From: Bacillota bacterium
GTDB taxonomy: Bacteria > Bacillota > Clostridia > Christensenellales > Christensenellaceae
Length of the DNA stretch: 64,000 bases
Assembly: GCA_023408315.1 (NCBI GenBank)
Contig: JAEYKI010000008.1
Coordinates: 186,001 to 250,000, forward strand
Direction of reading: 5' to 3'
Shown: positions 14,716-23,840 of the stretch, piece by piece
Layout: each line of letters starts with the position of its first letter
How positions within the stretch are numbered: the first letter of the stretch is position 1
The notes under the pieces: model-generated
The model's database searches: none
Seen by the model: only the letters and a program-made list of their open reading frames with translations
What the model was told of the DNA's origin: nothing
Translations under genes and position numbers: made by a program

Positions 14716-16053
14716 ATGGGATGGCTTTGGATATTATGGGAAATTAGCGTAAATTGTATCGAAAACGTGTTATTTATCTTTTTATTAATCAGGCAGCTTG
14801 GCTACAGCCCGGAAAAAAAGAAATACACGTTTATCTGTTTTGCCGGTTTGGTGGTTATTGAGACCTTGCTTAACTTTAACGAGGTTCCGGATATACCAAC
14901 TGTGTTGTCTTTATTATCCTGCTATATTGTATCATCCGTTTTTGTTTTTCAGGGAAGCCTTCCCAAGCGCCTGCTTTGGGGATGCTCGGGAGCGGTGATC
15001 GCGCAGTTCTGCAATATAATAACCATCAACCTGTTTACAATATTCGGAACGATCAATCTGCTGGAGGGCAGAGCCCAAACCGAAACCAGGTTTGAAATGA
15101 TGATATGCTATATTCTGCTTTACGCGCTCTTCTATTTTATTCTGGCCAACACCAATCCCAAGAGCAAGATATTTTTAAAATGGCCCTTGCGTATTGTTGT
15201 CATCGCCATTTTTGTTGTGGGCATATGGGCTATCCAACTGATTATTGATATATATGTAGACTTAAGCAGCGTTCACGAGGGTTCTGAAATTTCGCTGATA
15301 GACGATAACCTGATTGCCGTATCGGTCATCATAATAGGAACATTCCTGGGTATTTTGTTTCTGTTTGAATATGTGGGCAGCCTGGCGCAGAAAAATATAG
15401 ACGCTCAGGCCGAACTGCAGCGGACAAAATGGGAAAACGCGCAGTTTAAGCACGTGAGCGATACATACCAGGCTCTTCGGTCCTGGAAGCATGATTTTAA
15501 AAATCACCTTGCCTTGATTCAAACCTATCTCACAGAAAACAAGACCGAAGAATTAAAGCAATACATAGCGGAGATCACGGAAGAAACCGGCCCGTTTATG
15601 CATTTGTATTATACGGGGCACTCCGTAATAGACGCCATTTTATCCAATAAATTATTCATAGCCTCCTCCATGGGCATACGCATCAAATCCAACGTTGTAT
15701 TGCCGGAAAAATTAAACATCACTGACTCCCAGTTGTGCTCCATTCTAAGCAATTTACTGGACAACGCAATTGAAGCGCAAAAAGATGTTTCGGATCCTTT
15801 TATACACATATCCATCCAGCAGGAGAGGGGCATGCTGTACATAAAAATTGAGAACAGCTCCAAGGGATATTACAGATATAAAAACAATCAGCTGGTGTCT
15901 GTAAAAGATTCAAGCGATCACGGAATAGGGCTGCAGCAGGTAAGAAGAATAGTGGAGAATTTGCACGGGATCATAAGCATAGATCCAAAACCGGCCAATT
16001 TTTTGGTAAAAATCCTCATTCCAATTGATATTGAAGGCGTGAATATAGCATGA
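14716..16053 (+). CDS. agrC: AgrC-type sensor histidine kinase
   Basis: 445 residues. The N-terminal half (1-222) holds six or seven hydrophobic segments that form the peptide receptor. A coiled linker follows, then SWKHDFKNHLALI with the phospho-accepting His at 259. The GHKL ATPase has an N box (ILSNLLDNAIEAQ) and a G box (HGIGLQQVRRIVE), matching the HPK10/AgrC class. The stop overlaps agrA by 4 bases. It is expected to sense the AgrD-derived peptide and phosphorylate AgrA. Confidence 0.85.
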   Translation: MGWLWILWEISVNCIENVLFIFLLIRQLGYSPEKKKYTFICFAGLVVIETLLNFNEVPDIPTVLSLLSCYIVSSVFVFQGSLPKRLLWGCSGAVIAQFCNIITINLFTIFGTINLLEGRAQTETRFEMMICYILLYALFYFILANTNPKSKIFLKWPLRIVVIAIFVVGIWAIQLIIDIYVDLSSVHEGSEISLIDDNLIAVSVIIIGTFLGILFLFEYVGSLAQKNIDAQAELQRTKWENAQFKHVSDTYQALRSWKHDFKNHLALIQTYLTENKTEELKQYIAEITEETGPFMHLYYTGHSVIDAILSNKLFIASSMGIRIKSNVVLPEKLNITDSQLCSILSNLLDNAIEAQKDVSDPFIHISIQQERGMLYIKIENSSKGYYRYKNNQLVSVKDSSDHGIGLQQVRRIVENLHGIISIDPKPANFLVKILIPIDIEGVNIA

Positions 16054-16769
16054 ATTTATCTATTGCAATCGTAGAAGACGAAGATCTGCATAAAAATCAT
16101 CTGGTTTATTTAATACAGAGCTGGGCAAAGAAAAAAGAAATAGAAATAAAAACAGTTGAATTCCGTACTGCCAACCTATTCATTCAGGCATATGGGAAAA
16201 ACAGCCTGTTTGACGCTGTCTTTTTGGATATTTACCTGCCGGACGGAAACGGCATGGAGATCGCCCAGATCATCAGAAAATATGATACGTTTATACCAAT
16301 AGCTTTTATAACGCAGTCAAATGAATTTGTAAGTCAGGGTTATAACGTTTGGGCAATGCATTATCTTATGAAGCCGGTTTCATACCAGGAAATTGCGCTG
16401 TGCCTGGAAAGAATTATAGAGCTTAAAAAACAGTTTATGGACCAGACTTTCTCTTTCAAATTTGAAGGTATCATCCGGGTGCTTGACTGCAAGGATATTT
16501 TATATTTTACAAGCTTCCAGCACTATGTGGAAATATATACGGTAAAGGGGCAGTACCGCTTCCGTGAAAACATCAACAATCTGGAAGAAAGGCTTCCGGA
16601 ACAATTCACACGGTGCAACCGCAGCACCATAGTCAACCTCTCGCATTTGTATTTATACAACGCGCAGACAACATCCAAAAGCATTATTCTTTCCAACGGA
16701 AAATTAATCCCCGTCAGCGAGGGATATGCCAAAACCGTAAAAGAGAAATGCTTCAATATAGTCTATTAA
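16050..16769 (+). CDS. agrA: AgrA-type LytTR response regulator
   Basis: 239 residues. The receiver domain (1-120) has its acidic pocket in VEDED and the phosphorylation Asp60 in VFLDIYLPDGNG. A conserved Lys lies in LMKPVSY. The C-terminal LytTR DNA-binding domain (about 145-237) contains FTSFQHYVEIYT, the LPEQFTRCNRSTIVNLSHL core and GKLIPVSEGYAK. It is translationally coupled to agrC. LytTR regulators bind paired direct repeats; I did not find a convincing pair near agrD. Confidence 0.9.
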   Translation: MNLSIAIVEDEDLHKNHLVYLIQSWAKKKEIEIKTVEFRTANLFIQAYGKNSLFDAVFLDIYLPDGNGMEIAQIIRKYDTFIPIAFITQSNEFVSQGYNVWAMHYLMKPVSYQEIALCLERIIELKKQFMDQTFSFKFEGIIRVLDCKDILYFTSFQHYVEIYTVKGQYRFRENINNLEERLPEQFTRCNRSTIVNLSHLYLYNAQTTSKSIILSNGKLIPVSEGYAKTVKEKCFNIVY

Positions 16770-16788
16770 AAAGGAGAGGATTTGCAGT

Positions 16789-17361
16789 ATGTTTGAACGT
16801 TTGGCCGCCAGGTTTACAGATTATTTGATTGGAAAAGGCGCAGACCCGCAAAACAGGGAAATATACGCATACGCTGTTGAGTCTGTTATAAGCAACGCGG
16901 TATCATATGGAATACTTCTTATCTTAGCGGCTGTTTTCAATTTGGTGCCGCAAATGCTGATACTTTTTTTATTCTGGCTACCGTTGCGTTCAAACTGGGG
17001 AGGGGTTCATGCCTCAACACAGGCGCTTTGCCTGGTTTTGTCCGCGCTCTTCGGTATAGGCAGTGTCTTGCTCTCGGTTTATTTTATCCCGGATATTCTG
17101 TTTATTATTATTTGCTTGGCCGCCTGCATTCTGCTGACATATTACTTTGCTCCGGTTGTTCATCCGCATCATCCGGTGTCCCAGGAAAGGCTTGCCCAGG
17201 TAAAAAGGCTAGTCCGCTATGTTATTCTTATAGAATCTGCGGCGGTAATCGCTCTTTACTTTGCAGGGCTGTCGTGGGTTTCCTCCATAGGGTTTTACAG
17301 CATTGGTTTTGCCGTATTGTTTGGCATGCTGGGAAAAATCTTAAATGCGCGCGTTCAATAG
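16789..17361 (+). CDS. agrB: AgrB peptide-processing membrane protease
   Basis: 190 residues with four to six membrane segments. The AgrB active site is present: SNWGGVHASTQALC with His74 and Cys81, equivalent to staphylococcal His77/Cys84, preceded by the conserved PLR. It cleaves the AgrD C-terminal tail and forms the thiolactone. It starts 20 bases after agrA with a good AAAGGAG site. The gene order C-A-B with D divergent differs from the classic BDCA operon. Confidence 0.9.
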   Translation: MFERLAARFTDYLIGKGADPQNREIYAYAVESVISNAVSYGILLILAAVFNLVPQMLILFLFWLPLRSNWGGVHASTQALCLVLSALFGIGSVLLSVYFIPDILFIIICLAACILLTYYFAPVVHPHHPVSQERLAQVKRLVRYVILIESAAVIALYFAGLSWVSSIGFYSIGFAVLFGMLGKILNARVQ

Positions 17362-17392
17362 TTTTATAATTACATAATTTATTTGTATTATT

Positions 17393-18139
17393 TCACTCAT
17401 CCATATTTACCCCACACAGCGCTTCAAACTGGGCGGGAGATCCGCTGAATGCGTTCATATCTATAAAGCGTTCTTCGCCCGCATAGCCCGGAAGGGCATG
17501 GCGCGCAGAATACTGCCAGAACGTCCACCTGTGGCCGTCCGGCAGAATTGGCTTGGTGATAACACTTCGAATCCAAATAGGATTCTCCGTATACCCGCCC
17601 TGTATATACAGCTTGTAACTGCGGGATGTTACATAGATCACGGGCTTTTTGCCGTAGTGCTTTTCCAGTTTGACAAGCATGCTGTCAAGTTCACGGCTGA
17701 TTTCGGCTCGGGAAGGGGGCAGCTCCGAATATTTCCCATACAGCTCCAGGTCCACTGCCGGAGGCAAGCCGCCTTTTAGCTTTGGAACAGTTCTAATATA
17801 GTTGTCCGCCTGTGTATTTCCCGGGCTCTCAAAACTGAAAAAATGGTACGCGCCCACCTTAAGGGAGGTTTTGGTTGCCGCTTGCCAATTGGTTTTGAAC
17901 ATCTCATCCTGCATGCCGCTTCCTTCGGTTGCCTTAATGTAGGCAAAGCGGATATCCTGGGAGGCAAGCACGTCCCAGTCAATCAGGCCCTGATACCCGG
18001 ATACGTCCACTCCCCGCACAGGATATTCCCGCAGGGAAGGATTATTAATATGTATAACGCCATTGTACAGCAATGCGCCCAAAAGGGCAAACGCGCCGGC
18101 GATGCATATCGGCACGATCCATTTATACCGTTTTTTCAT
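17393..18139 (-). CDS. Membrane-anchored GH25 lysozyme
   Basis: 248 residues from the ATG at 18139, preceded by GGAG; in-frame sequence further upstream lacks a ribosome site. One N-terminal membrane helix (IVPICIAGAFALLGALLY) anchors the protein outside. The GH25 catalytic barrel follows (about 45-235), with the opening GVDVSGYQGLIDW, the AYHFFSF segment, the acidic pair in AVDLELYGKY, and the closing WTFWQYS. It cleaves peptidoglycan beta-1,4 bonds. It is convergent with agrB and not obviously part of agr. Confidence 0.9.
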   Translation of the reverse strand: MKKRYKWIVPICIAGAFALLGALLYNGVIHINNPSLREYPVRGVDVSGYQGLIDWDVLASQDIRFAYIKATEGSGMQDEMFKTNWQAATKTSLKVGAYHFFSFESPGNTQADNYIRTVPKLKGGLPPAVDLELYGKYSELPPSRAEISRELDSMLVKLEKHYGKKPVIYVTSRSYKLYIQGGYTENPIWIRSVITKPILPDGHRWTFWQYSARHALPGYAGEERFIDMNAFSGSPAQFEALCGVNMDE

Positions 18140-18454
18140 GATTACTCCAACAAATATTCTTGCTATTATAATATACACCACGCAGTATGATATGACAAAC
18201 CTCTGCAGCAAACGGCGCCTCGGCATAATATCTCCATGAATTCACGGGGTTCATTTTTTTATTAAATAAGTATAGAAAATTACGATATGCTCAGGCTTTA
18301 TAGTTGCTTAAAATTTCAATGTTTAACTATTTAATCGAGATGGTTGGAATTCTTACGCGGTTTTTGTAACCGTATTGTTTTTGCTTTTTTAAAATGTTAT
18401 AAGCATAAATAAAGGATGTTTACCTTTAAATTAAACTGGAAAGGAAAATAAATT
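18140..18454. other. Intergenic region between lysozyme and sugar transporter
   Basis: AT-rich, 315 bases. A possible plus-strand promoter (TTGTTT near 18377 with TATAAG near 18399) lies ahead of the transporter binding-protein gene. No hairpin-plus-T-run or coding sequence was identified. Confidence 0.4.
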
Positions 18455-19510
18455 ATGAAAAAAGTCATAGCTGTTCTCTTTATTGTTGCACTGGCTGTCG
18501 CGATGTTCGCGTGCACTGCAACACCGGCAGCATCCTCCGAAGCGGCTCCGGCATCGTCCGCAGCAGCGGCTCCGGCATCGTCCGAAGCGGCAGCCCCGGC
18601 ATCGTCTGCGGCAGCTCCTGCCGACAAGGTGATTAAGGTTGGCATCATTAACAATCCACCGGCCGAATCCGGATACCGCGCGGCGAATGTGGCAGACTTT
18701 GAAAAAGTCTTCACAGAAGCGAACGGATACAAGGTCTCGACCTACTACAGCCTGAAGAATGATGAGCAGCTCAATGCAGCTGCGCAGTTTATCACCGACG
18801 GCGTAGACTATCTACTTATCTCAGCCGCCGCTACAGATGGATGGGATTCTGTCCTTAGCAAGGCTAAAGAAGCCGGCGTAAAAGTGTTCCTCTTTGACCG
18901 TATGCTGAAAGCTGACGAGGGCCTTTATGAAGCTGCTGTTGTTTCCGATATGGCGAAAGAAGGAACCACGGCTGTTGAATGGCTGAAAGCCCAGAAACTC
19001 AGTGAGTATAATGTTATCCACATTCAGGGCGCAATGGGCAGCGATGCGCAGATTGGCCGTACAGCCGCGTTGGACGCTGAGTTCAAAGCCGGCACCATGA
19101 AAAAGGTTGTACAGCAAACCGCTACATGGGATGAAGCTGAGGCAAAGAAAATTGTTGAATCAGTGATCAACTCCAAAGAAAAATTCAACGTTATCTATGC
19201 TGAAAACGATGGCATGGCAAAGGGTGCGGTTGCGGCTCTTGATGAAGCCGGTATCACCCATGGCGTTGGCAAGGATGTCGTTATAATGGGCTTCGATTGC
19301 AACAAGTGGGCGCTAAGAGAGCTGCTTGCAAAGAATTGGAATTATGACGGCCAGTGCAGCCCCTTCCAGGCTTCTGTAATTGAAGGGATGATCAAGGATC
19401 TTGAAGCCGGTAAGGCTCCTGCACAAAAGAAGGTTATTTCTGAAGAGAAAGGTTTTGATGCAACGACTATTACCCAGGCGGACATTGATACATACGGTCT
19501 TGGTGAATAA
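18455..19510 (+). CDS. Sugar ABC transporter substrate-binding lipoprotein (YtfQ-like)
   Basis: 351 residues. A lipoprotein signal ends in AMFACTATPA (lipid-bearing Cys at 20). An Ala/Ser/Pro-rich linker (about 22-55) precedes a periplasmic-binding-protein type I fold of the ribose/galactose family. Gene order binding protein - ATPase - permease - second permease matches the E. coli galactofuranose system ytfQ-ytfR-ytfT-yjfF, and the ATPase also resembles YtfR, so a furanose-type sugar is plausible. A strong hairpin after the gene (19564-19606) may keep this mRNA more abundant than the downstream part. Confidence 0.85.
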   Translation: MKKVIAVLFIVALAVAMFACTATPAASSEAAPASSAAAAPASSEAAAPASSAAAPADKVIKVGIINNPPAESGYRAANVADFEKVFTEANGYKVSTYYSLKNDEQLNAAAQFITDGVDYLLISAAATDGWDSVLSKAKEAGVKVFLFDRMLKADEGLYEAAVVSDMAKEGTTAVEWLKAQKLSEYNVIHIQGAMGSDAQIGRTAALDAEFKAGTMKKVVQQTATWDEAEAKKIVESVINSKEKFNVIYAENDGMAKGAVAALDEAGITHGVGKDVVIMGFDCNKWALRELLAKNWNYDGQCSPFQASVIEGMIKDLEAGKAPAQKKVISEEKGFDATTITQADIDTYGLGE

Positions 19511-19563
19511 TCAATAACTATTTCTACACCTAATAACAGGGACTTCGTATCAAAAAAGTATGT

Positions 19564-19606
19564 GCGGTATGGAGTAAATGGATATTTTCCGGCTACTCCA
19601 CACCGC
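19564..19606 (+). repeat. Intercistronic hairpin after the binding-protein gene
   Basis: GCGGTATGGAGTA (19564-19576) and TACTCCACACCGC (19594-19606) form 12 pairs with one mismatch. Only a weak TATCTTT follows, so it is a partial terminator or mRNA-stabilising structure between binding protein and ATPase. Confidence 0.7.
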
Positions 19607-19650
19607 TATCTTTAAAAAACTTCCAAAACTTAAAGGATGGTTAGCTAGCT

Positions 19651-21171
19651 ATGCAAAACGACATCGTTTTATCCATGCGGGGAATCTGTAAAGCTTTTCC
19701 GGGTGTGCGCGCTTTGCAAAATGTAGATTTTACACTGCGCAGGGGCGAAATTCACGCGCTGATGGGGGAGAATGGAGCCGGTAAGTCAACCTTAATCAAA
19801 GTTTTAACAGGCGTATACCCCAAGGATTCCGGTCAAATCCACATAGCGGGTATGAATAAAGAAATAACCGTAAGATCGCCCCAAGAAGCCCAGAATTTAG
19901 GCATCAGCACGGTTTATCAGGAAATAACCCTTTGCCCTAACCTGACGGTTGCCGAGAATATGTACATCGGGCGGGGCAATTATCATTTGGTAAACTGGGG
20001 CTCCATAGAAAAAAAGACAACTGAGATTCTTTCCAAACTGAACATTCCGGCAAGAGCCACGCAGCAGCTTGCCACTTGCTCACTGGCTGTACAGCAAATG
20101 GTCGCCATTGCACGTTCTGTGGATATGGACTGCAAAGTACTTATCCTGGACGAACCAACCTCCTCTCTGGATGAACACGAGGTTGCAAAGCTTTTTTCTC
20201 TCATGCGCGAACTGAAGTCCAGCGGTGTTGGCATTATTTTCATAACGCATTTTCTGGAGCAGGTGTATGAGATAAGCGACAGGATAACCGTTTTGCGGAA
20301 CGGTGAACTCTTAGGAGAGTACGAAATAAAGGATTTGCCGCGTTTGCAGCTCATTTCAAAGATGATGGGTAAAGAGCTGGATGACATTTCGGCATTGGAA
20401 AATAGTAAAACCCTGCAAGCCGAGCCGGATGCCATACCCGTTTTTGAGGCGTTTGGCCTATCCAGCGCGGAAGGTACACAGGCGTTTGACTTTAAAATTC
20501 ATAAGGGAGAAGTAAACGGGTTCACCGGGCTTCTTGGCTCTGGCCGCAGCGAAAGCGTACGCGCTATATTCGGTGCCGATAAAATTACCGGCGGCAGGGT
20601 GAAGGTGAACGGGAAAAACGTTAAAATATCCAAACCTAAAGACGCCATGAAGCATGGCATCGGATATCTGCCAGAGGACAGAAAACAGGACGGGATTATT
20701 GAGGATCTCTCTGTGCGTGAAAATATTATACTTGCCCTGCAGGTAATGAAGGGCTTTTTCCGGCCTTTTTCCAGAACTGAGGCGGAAGCTTTTGCAGACG
20801 AGTATATCAAATTACTGGGGATAAAAGCCGCTTCAACGGATACTCCTATAAAATCACTTTCGGGCGGTAATCAGCAAAAGGTAATACTTGCCCGCTGGTT
20901 ACTTACAAATCCAAATTATTTGATCCTGGACGAACCGACGCGCGGCATTGACGTGGGTACAAAAGTTGAAATACAAAAGCTTGTTTTGAAGCTTGCCGAA
21001 AAAGGCGTTAGCGTTACATTTATTTCATCCGAAATTGAAGAGATGCTTCGCACATGTTCGAGGCTTATTGTTATGCGGGATCGTAAAATAGTGGGCGAAC
21101 TGAAGGGCGATGATATGACGCAGGCTAAAATTATGCACACGATAGCGGGGGAGGCAGCTCAAAATGTCTAA
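19651..21171 (+). CDS. Sugar ABC transporter ATPase (YtfR-like, two NBDs)
   Basis: 506 residues, two fused nucleotide-binding domains. NBD1 has Walker A GENGAGKST and Walker B LILDEPTSSLD. It carries the unusual signature CSLAVQQMVAIARS in place of LSGGQ, as I recall for YtfR. NBD2 has the degenerate Walker A GLLGSGRSES normal for this class, LSGGNQQKV and LILDEPTRGIDVG. It powers import by the two adjacent permeases. The stop overlaps the first permease start by 8 bases. Confidence 0.9.
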   Translation: MQNDIVLSMRGICKAFPGVRALQNVDFTLRRGEIHALMGENGAGKSTLIKVLTGVYPKDSGQIHIAGMNKEITVRSPQEAQNLGISTVYQEITLCPNLTVAENMYIGRGNYHLVNWGSIEKKTTEILSKLNIPARATQQLATCSLAVQQMVAIARSVDMDCKVLILDEPTSSLDEHEVAKLFSLMRELKSSGVGIIFITHFLEQVYEISDRITVLRNGELLGEYEIKDLPRLQLISKMMGKELDDISALENSKTLQAEPDAIPVFEAFGLSSAEGTQAFDFKIHKGEVNGFTGLLGSGRSESVRAIFGADKITGGRVKVNGKNVKISKPKDAMKHGIGYLPEDRKQDGIIEDLSVRENIILALQVMKGFFRPFSRTEAEAFADEYIKLLGIKAASTDTPIKSLSGGNQQKVILARWLLTNPNYLILDEPTRGIDVGTKVEIQKLVLKLAEKGVSVTFISSEIEEMLRTCSRLIVMRDRKIVGELKGDDMTQAKIMHTIAGEAAQNV

Positions 21172-22240
21172 TGGTTTAAAAAAATTCGCGAGGTCTCAAT
21201 TGGTTATCCCGTTGCTTGCGCTTTTAGCAATCATTGTTTTTAATTTAATCAGAGATCCTGGATTTTTCTCTTTAAATATTACAACCAATAATGATGGGAA
21301 CACAGTTCTTTCTGGAAATATAATCAGTATATTAAACGGTGCATCCGAGCTTGCTGTTTTAGCAATCGGCATGACGCTGGTAACGGCATCGTCAAGAGGA
21401 CAGGATATCAGCGTTGGCGCTGTAGCAGCCATAGCAGGCAGTATTTTTGTTAGTGTGCTTAGAACAAATCAAATTACAATGCCAATTATTCTTGTAGCCT
21501 TTTTGGCAAGTTGTGTTGTTGCAATTGTTTTTGGCGCATTTAACGGCTCTTTGGTTGCCGTATTCAAGATTCAGCCAATGATTGCATCCTTAATACTGTT
21601 TTCTGCCGGACGATCTATAGCGTATTGGATAAACGGCGGGGCAACGCCTACTGTTGAAAGCCCGCTTCTGGGTTACATTGGAAGCTTTATTCCGGGCATC
21701 CCCATACCCACCCCAATTATAATCGTCATTATATTCGGGGTGTTGGTTTCGCTTGTCTTAAGGTTTACCAACCTTGGGTTATACACGCAAGCGGTTGGGA
21801 TCAACGAAAAATCCGCGCGCTTAAACGGAATCAATGCTGTTTGGATAAAACTGTTATCATTTATGATACTGGGTGTTTGCACCGCTATTGCCGGTACGAT
21901 CTCCGTCAGCAGAGTAGGCCTTATCAACCATGAAACCATTCTTTTGGATATTGAAATGGACGCTATTTTGGCGGTCGCCATTGGAGGCAATTCTCTGAGC
22001 GGCGGAAAATTCAGCCTGACCGGTTCGGTGATAGGAGCTTATGTTATACAGGCGTTGACGATTACGCTTTATGCCATGAAGGTGCCGTCTACGGCAATAA
22101 AAGCCTATAAGGCAATTGTAATTATAGCCATTGTTATAATCGGTTCGCCAATTGTAAAAGCATATGCCCTTCAACTGCGCGATAAGCTGTTTAAAAAACC
22201 GGCGAAAGATAAGCTGCTTTATAAATCCGAAGAAAGATAA
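21164..22240 (+). CDS. Sugar ABC transporter permease 1 (YtfT-like)
   Basis: 358 residues, about ten hydrophobic segments, of the BPD_transp_2 (RbsC-like) family. Typical features are AIGMTLVTASSRGQDISVGAVAAIAG in the middle-N region and VAIGGNSLSGGKFSLTGSVIGA near the C-terminus, which contacts the ATPase. Translation is coupled to the ATPase gene. Confidence 0.9.
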   Translation: MSNGLKKFARSQLVIPLLALLAIIVFNLIRDPGFFSLNITTNNDGNTVLSGNIISILNGASELAVLAIGMTLVTASSRGQDISVGAVAAIAGSIFVSVLRTNQITMPIILVAFLASCVVAIVFGAFNGSLVAVFKIQPMIASLILFSAGRSIAYWINGGATPTVESPLLGYIGSFIPGIPIPTPIIIVIIFGVLVSLVLRFTNLGLYTQAVGINEKSARLNGINAVWIKLLSFMILGVCTAIAGTISVSRVGLINHETILLDIEMDAILAVAIGGNSLSGGKFSLTGSVIGAYVIQALTITLYAMKVPSTAIKAYKAIVIIAIVIIGSPIVKAYALQLRDKLFKKPAKDKLLYKSEER

Positions 22241-22270
22241 GCAAACCGACGAAAATGGAGAATGAATAGT

Positions 22271-23386
22271 ATGACCAGTGTTAAAGATTTATTTGCCGGG
22301 GTGCCGGGGAAAAAACTCAGGGAGCCTATATCCAACACCAATTTACTTTTGACCATAACAATTTGCATTTTTGTTGGCATGTACATACTCGCCATGCTTG
22401 CCTGGGGCGGCGGTTTCTTGAATCCCCAGCAATTCCTTGATATTTTTAATAACAATGCGTTTTTGATTGTAATTGCCTGCGGATTGACTGTAGTTATGAT
22501 AGCCGGCGGCATAGATATTTCGGTGGGTGGCATAACTGCGCTGGTAACCATGGCGTGCGTTGTTTATCTGGATGATCAGGGCGGCAGCGTAATCGGCTCG
22601 TTGGGCCTTGCTTTGGGTATAGGGCTGGCATTCGGCCTGATCCAGGGAGTATTGGTATCCTATTTGGATATACAGCCCTTTATTGTAACTTTAGCCGGTA
22701 TGTTCTTTGCAAAAGGCATGACAACCATAGTCAGCGCTGTTCCGCGAACGGCAGTGCACGAAGCCTTTCTTGCACTTAAGCAATTTCGTGTTGTTATTCC
22801 GGGTATCGGTTCTTACGGAAAAACCGGCAACTTTATTCCCGCCACAATTGAACCCGGCGTAATAGTGGCTATACTCGTAGTAGTAGCTGTGTTTATAATT
22901 CTAAAATGGACGCGGTTTGGACGCAACCTTTATGCCGTAGGCGGTAACAACCAGAGCGCATTAATGCTCGGCATCAATGTAAAGCGCACAAAATTTTATT
23001 CCTACTTGCTGTGCGGGCTGTTATCCGGAATCGGTGGCTATGTTTATTTAATGCATACCGGGGCAGGGAATGCTTCCAATGCCACCACTGCAGAAATGCA
23101 GGCAATTGCGGCTGCCATTATTGGCGGAACATTATTAACCGGCGGTGTTGGCAATGTAGTCGGTACGCTTTTTGGAGTGCTCGTTTTAAAGACGATCAGC
23201 AATATTGTGATTGCTTCGGGCCTCAGGGAGCCATATTGGCAGAGCATTACCACCGGGCTTATGCTATGTTTCTTTATACTGCTTCAGAGCGTGATTCTTG
23301 TAATTCGTGATAAGGGCGGCTTGAAAATGCAAATGCCGGAATGGATGAAGTTCAAGGGCAAAAATAATAGAAGGGACTTGACATAA
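22271..23386 (+). CDS. Sugar ABC transporter permease 2 (YjfF-like)
   Basis: 371 residues from ATG 22271, which lies 10 bases after GGAG; an ATG at 22262 would sit only 1 base from that site. RbsC-like membrane protein with VIACGLTVVMIAGGIDISVGGITAL and IIGGTLLTGGVGNVVGTLFG. It differs clearly from permease 1, so the two likely form a heterodimeric channel as in the galactofuranose system. Confidence 0.9.
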   Translation: MTSVKDLFAGVPGKKLREPISNTNLLLTITICIFVGMYILAMLAWGGGFLNPQQFLDIFNNNAFLIVIACGLTVVMIAGGIDISVGGITALVTMACVVYLDDQGGSVIGSLGLALGIGLAFGLIQGVLVSYLDIQPFIVTLAGMFFAKGMTTIVSAVPRTAVHEAFLALKQFRVVIPGIGSYGKTGNFIPATIEPGVIVAILVVVAVFIILKWTRFGRNLYAVGGNNQSALMLGINVKRTKFYSYLLCGLLSGIGGYVYLMHTGAGNASNATTAEMQAIAAAIIGGTLLTGGVGNVVGTLFGVLVLKTISNIVIASGLREPYWQSITTGLMLCFFILLQSVILVIRDKGGLKMQMPEWMKFKGKNNRRDLT

Positions 23387-23457
23387 TAAGCCTGTAAAAG
23401 GGAAGGCGGCTATGCTTAACATAATTCCCCCTGTATATTTGTGCCGCAAGGCAAACC

Positions 23458-23496
23458 GTAAGGCTGGGTTACCCAGCCTTACGCCTATTTTGGGCT
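23458..23496 (+). terminator. Terminator of the sugar transporter operon
   Basis: GTAAGGCTGGG (23458-23468) pairs perfectly with CCCAGCCTTAC (23472-23482) around TTA. T-rich sequence (TATTTTGGGCTTTTT) follows. Confidence 0.85.
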
Positions 23497-23669
23497 TTTT
23501 AAATCGCACGGGGCAGGGAAGTGAATGACAGCAGGAGCAGGATATTACTTCCGGTCAAAGCAGGCCTTATTTTAATAATCGGCAAGCAAAAAACGTGTCT
23601 TAAAACTGCGCCGTAACCATCCAAATGCAGGCTGGTTTGGCCAAAAATTTTGTTAATAAAATATCAAAT

Positions 23670-23698
23670 TTGACAGAGGTATTGATACATGCTATAGT
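23670..23698 (+). promoter_or_regulatory. Promoter of the [FeFe] hydrogenase gene
   Basis: TTGACA (23670-23675), a 17-base spacer and TATAGT (23693-23698). The start would be near 23705, giving a leader of about 135 bases that begins with a TTGAAATT/AATTTCAA hairpin (23709-23729). The remaining bases between 23497 and 23669 show nothing recognisable. Confidence 0.75.
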
Positions 23699-23750
23699 AT
23701 TTTGTGAATTGAAATTATGAAAATTTCAAGGATAACTGTATTACCAAATC

Positions 23751-23797
23751 AAACCATGAAGGGGCGGGGCACAGGCTTACTTTATGGTTTTTTATTT
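23751..23797 (+). terminator. Terminator-like hairpin in the hydrogenase leader
   Basis: AAACCAT (23751-23757) pairs with ATGGTTT (23784-23790), followed by TTTATTT; a GC-rich apical loop lies between. It is downstream of the promoter and upstream of the coding start, so it may attenuate expression. No known aptamer was recognised in the leader. Confidence 0.5.
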
Positions 23798-23840
23798 GCG
23801 AATTAAAAAGCTAAACTTTGTTCAATGAAAGGAATTCTAT

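Noticed and set aside
23693..23735. Rex redox-repressor site at the hydrogenase promoter
   Set aside because: Only one TTGTGAA half-site is present; the inverted TTCACAA half is missing.
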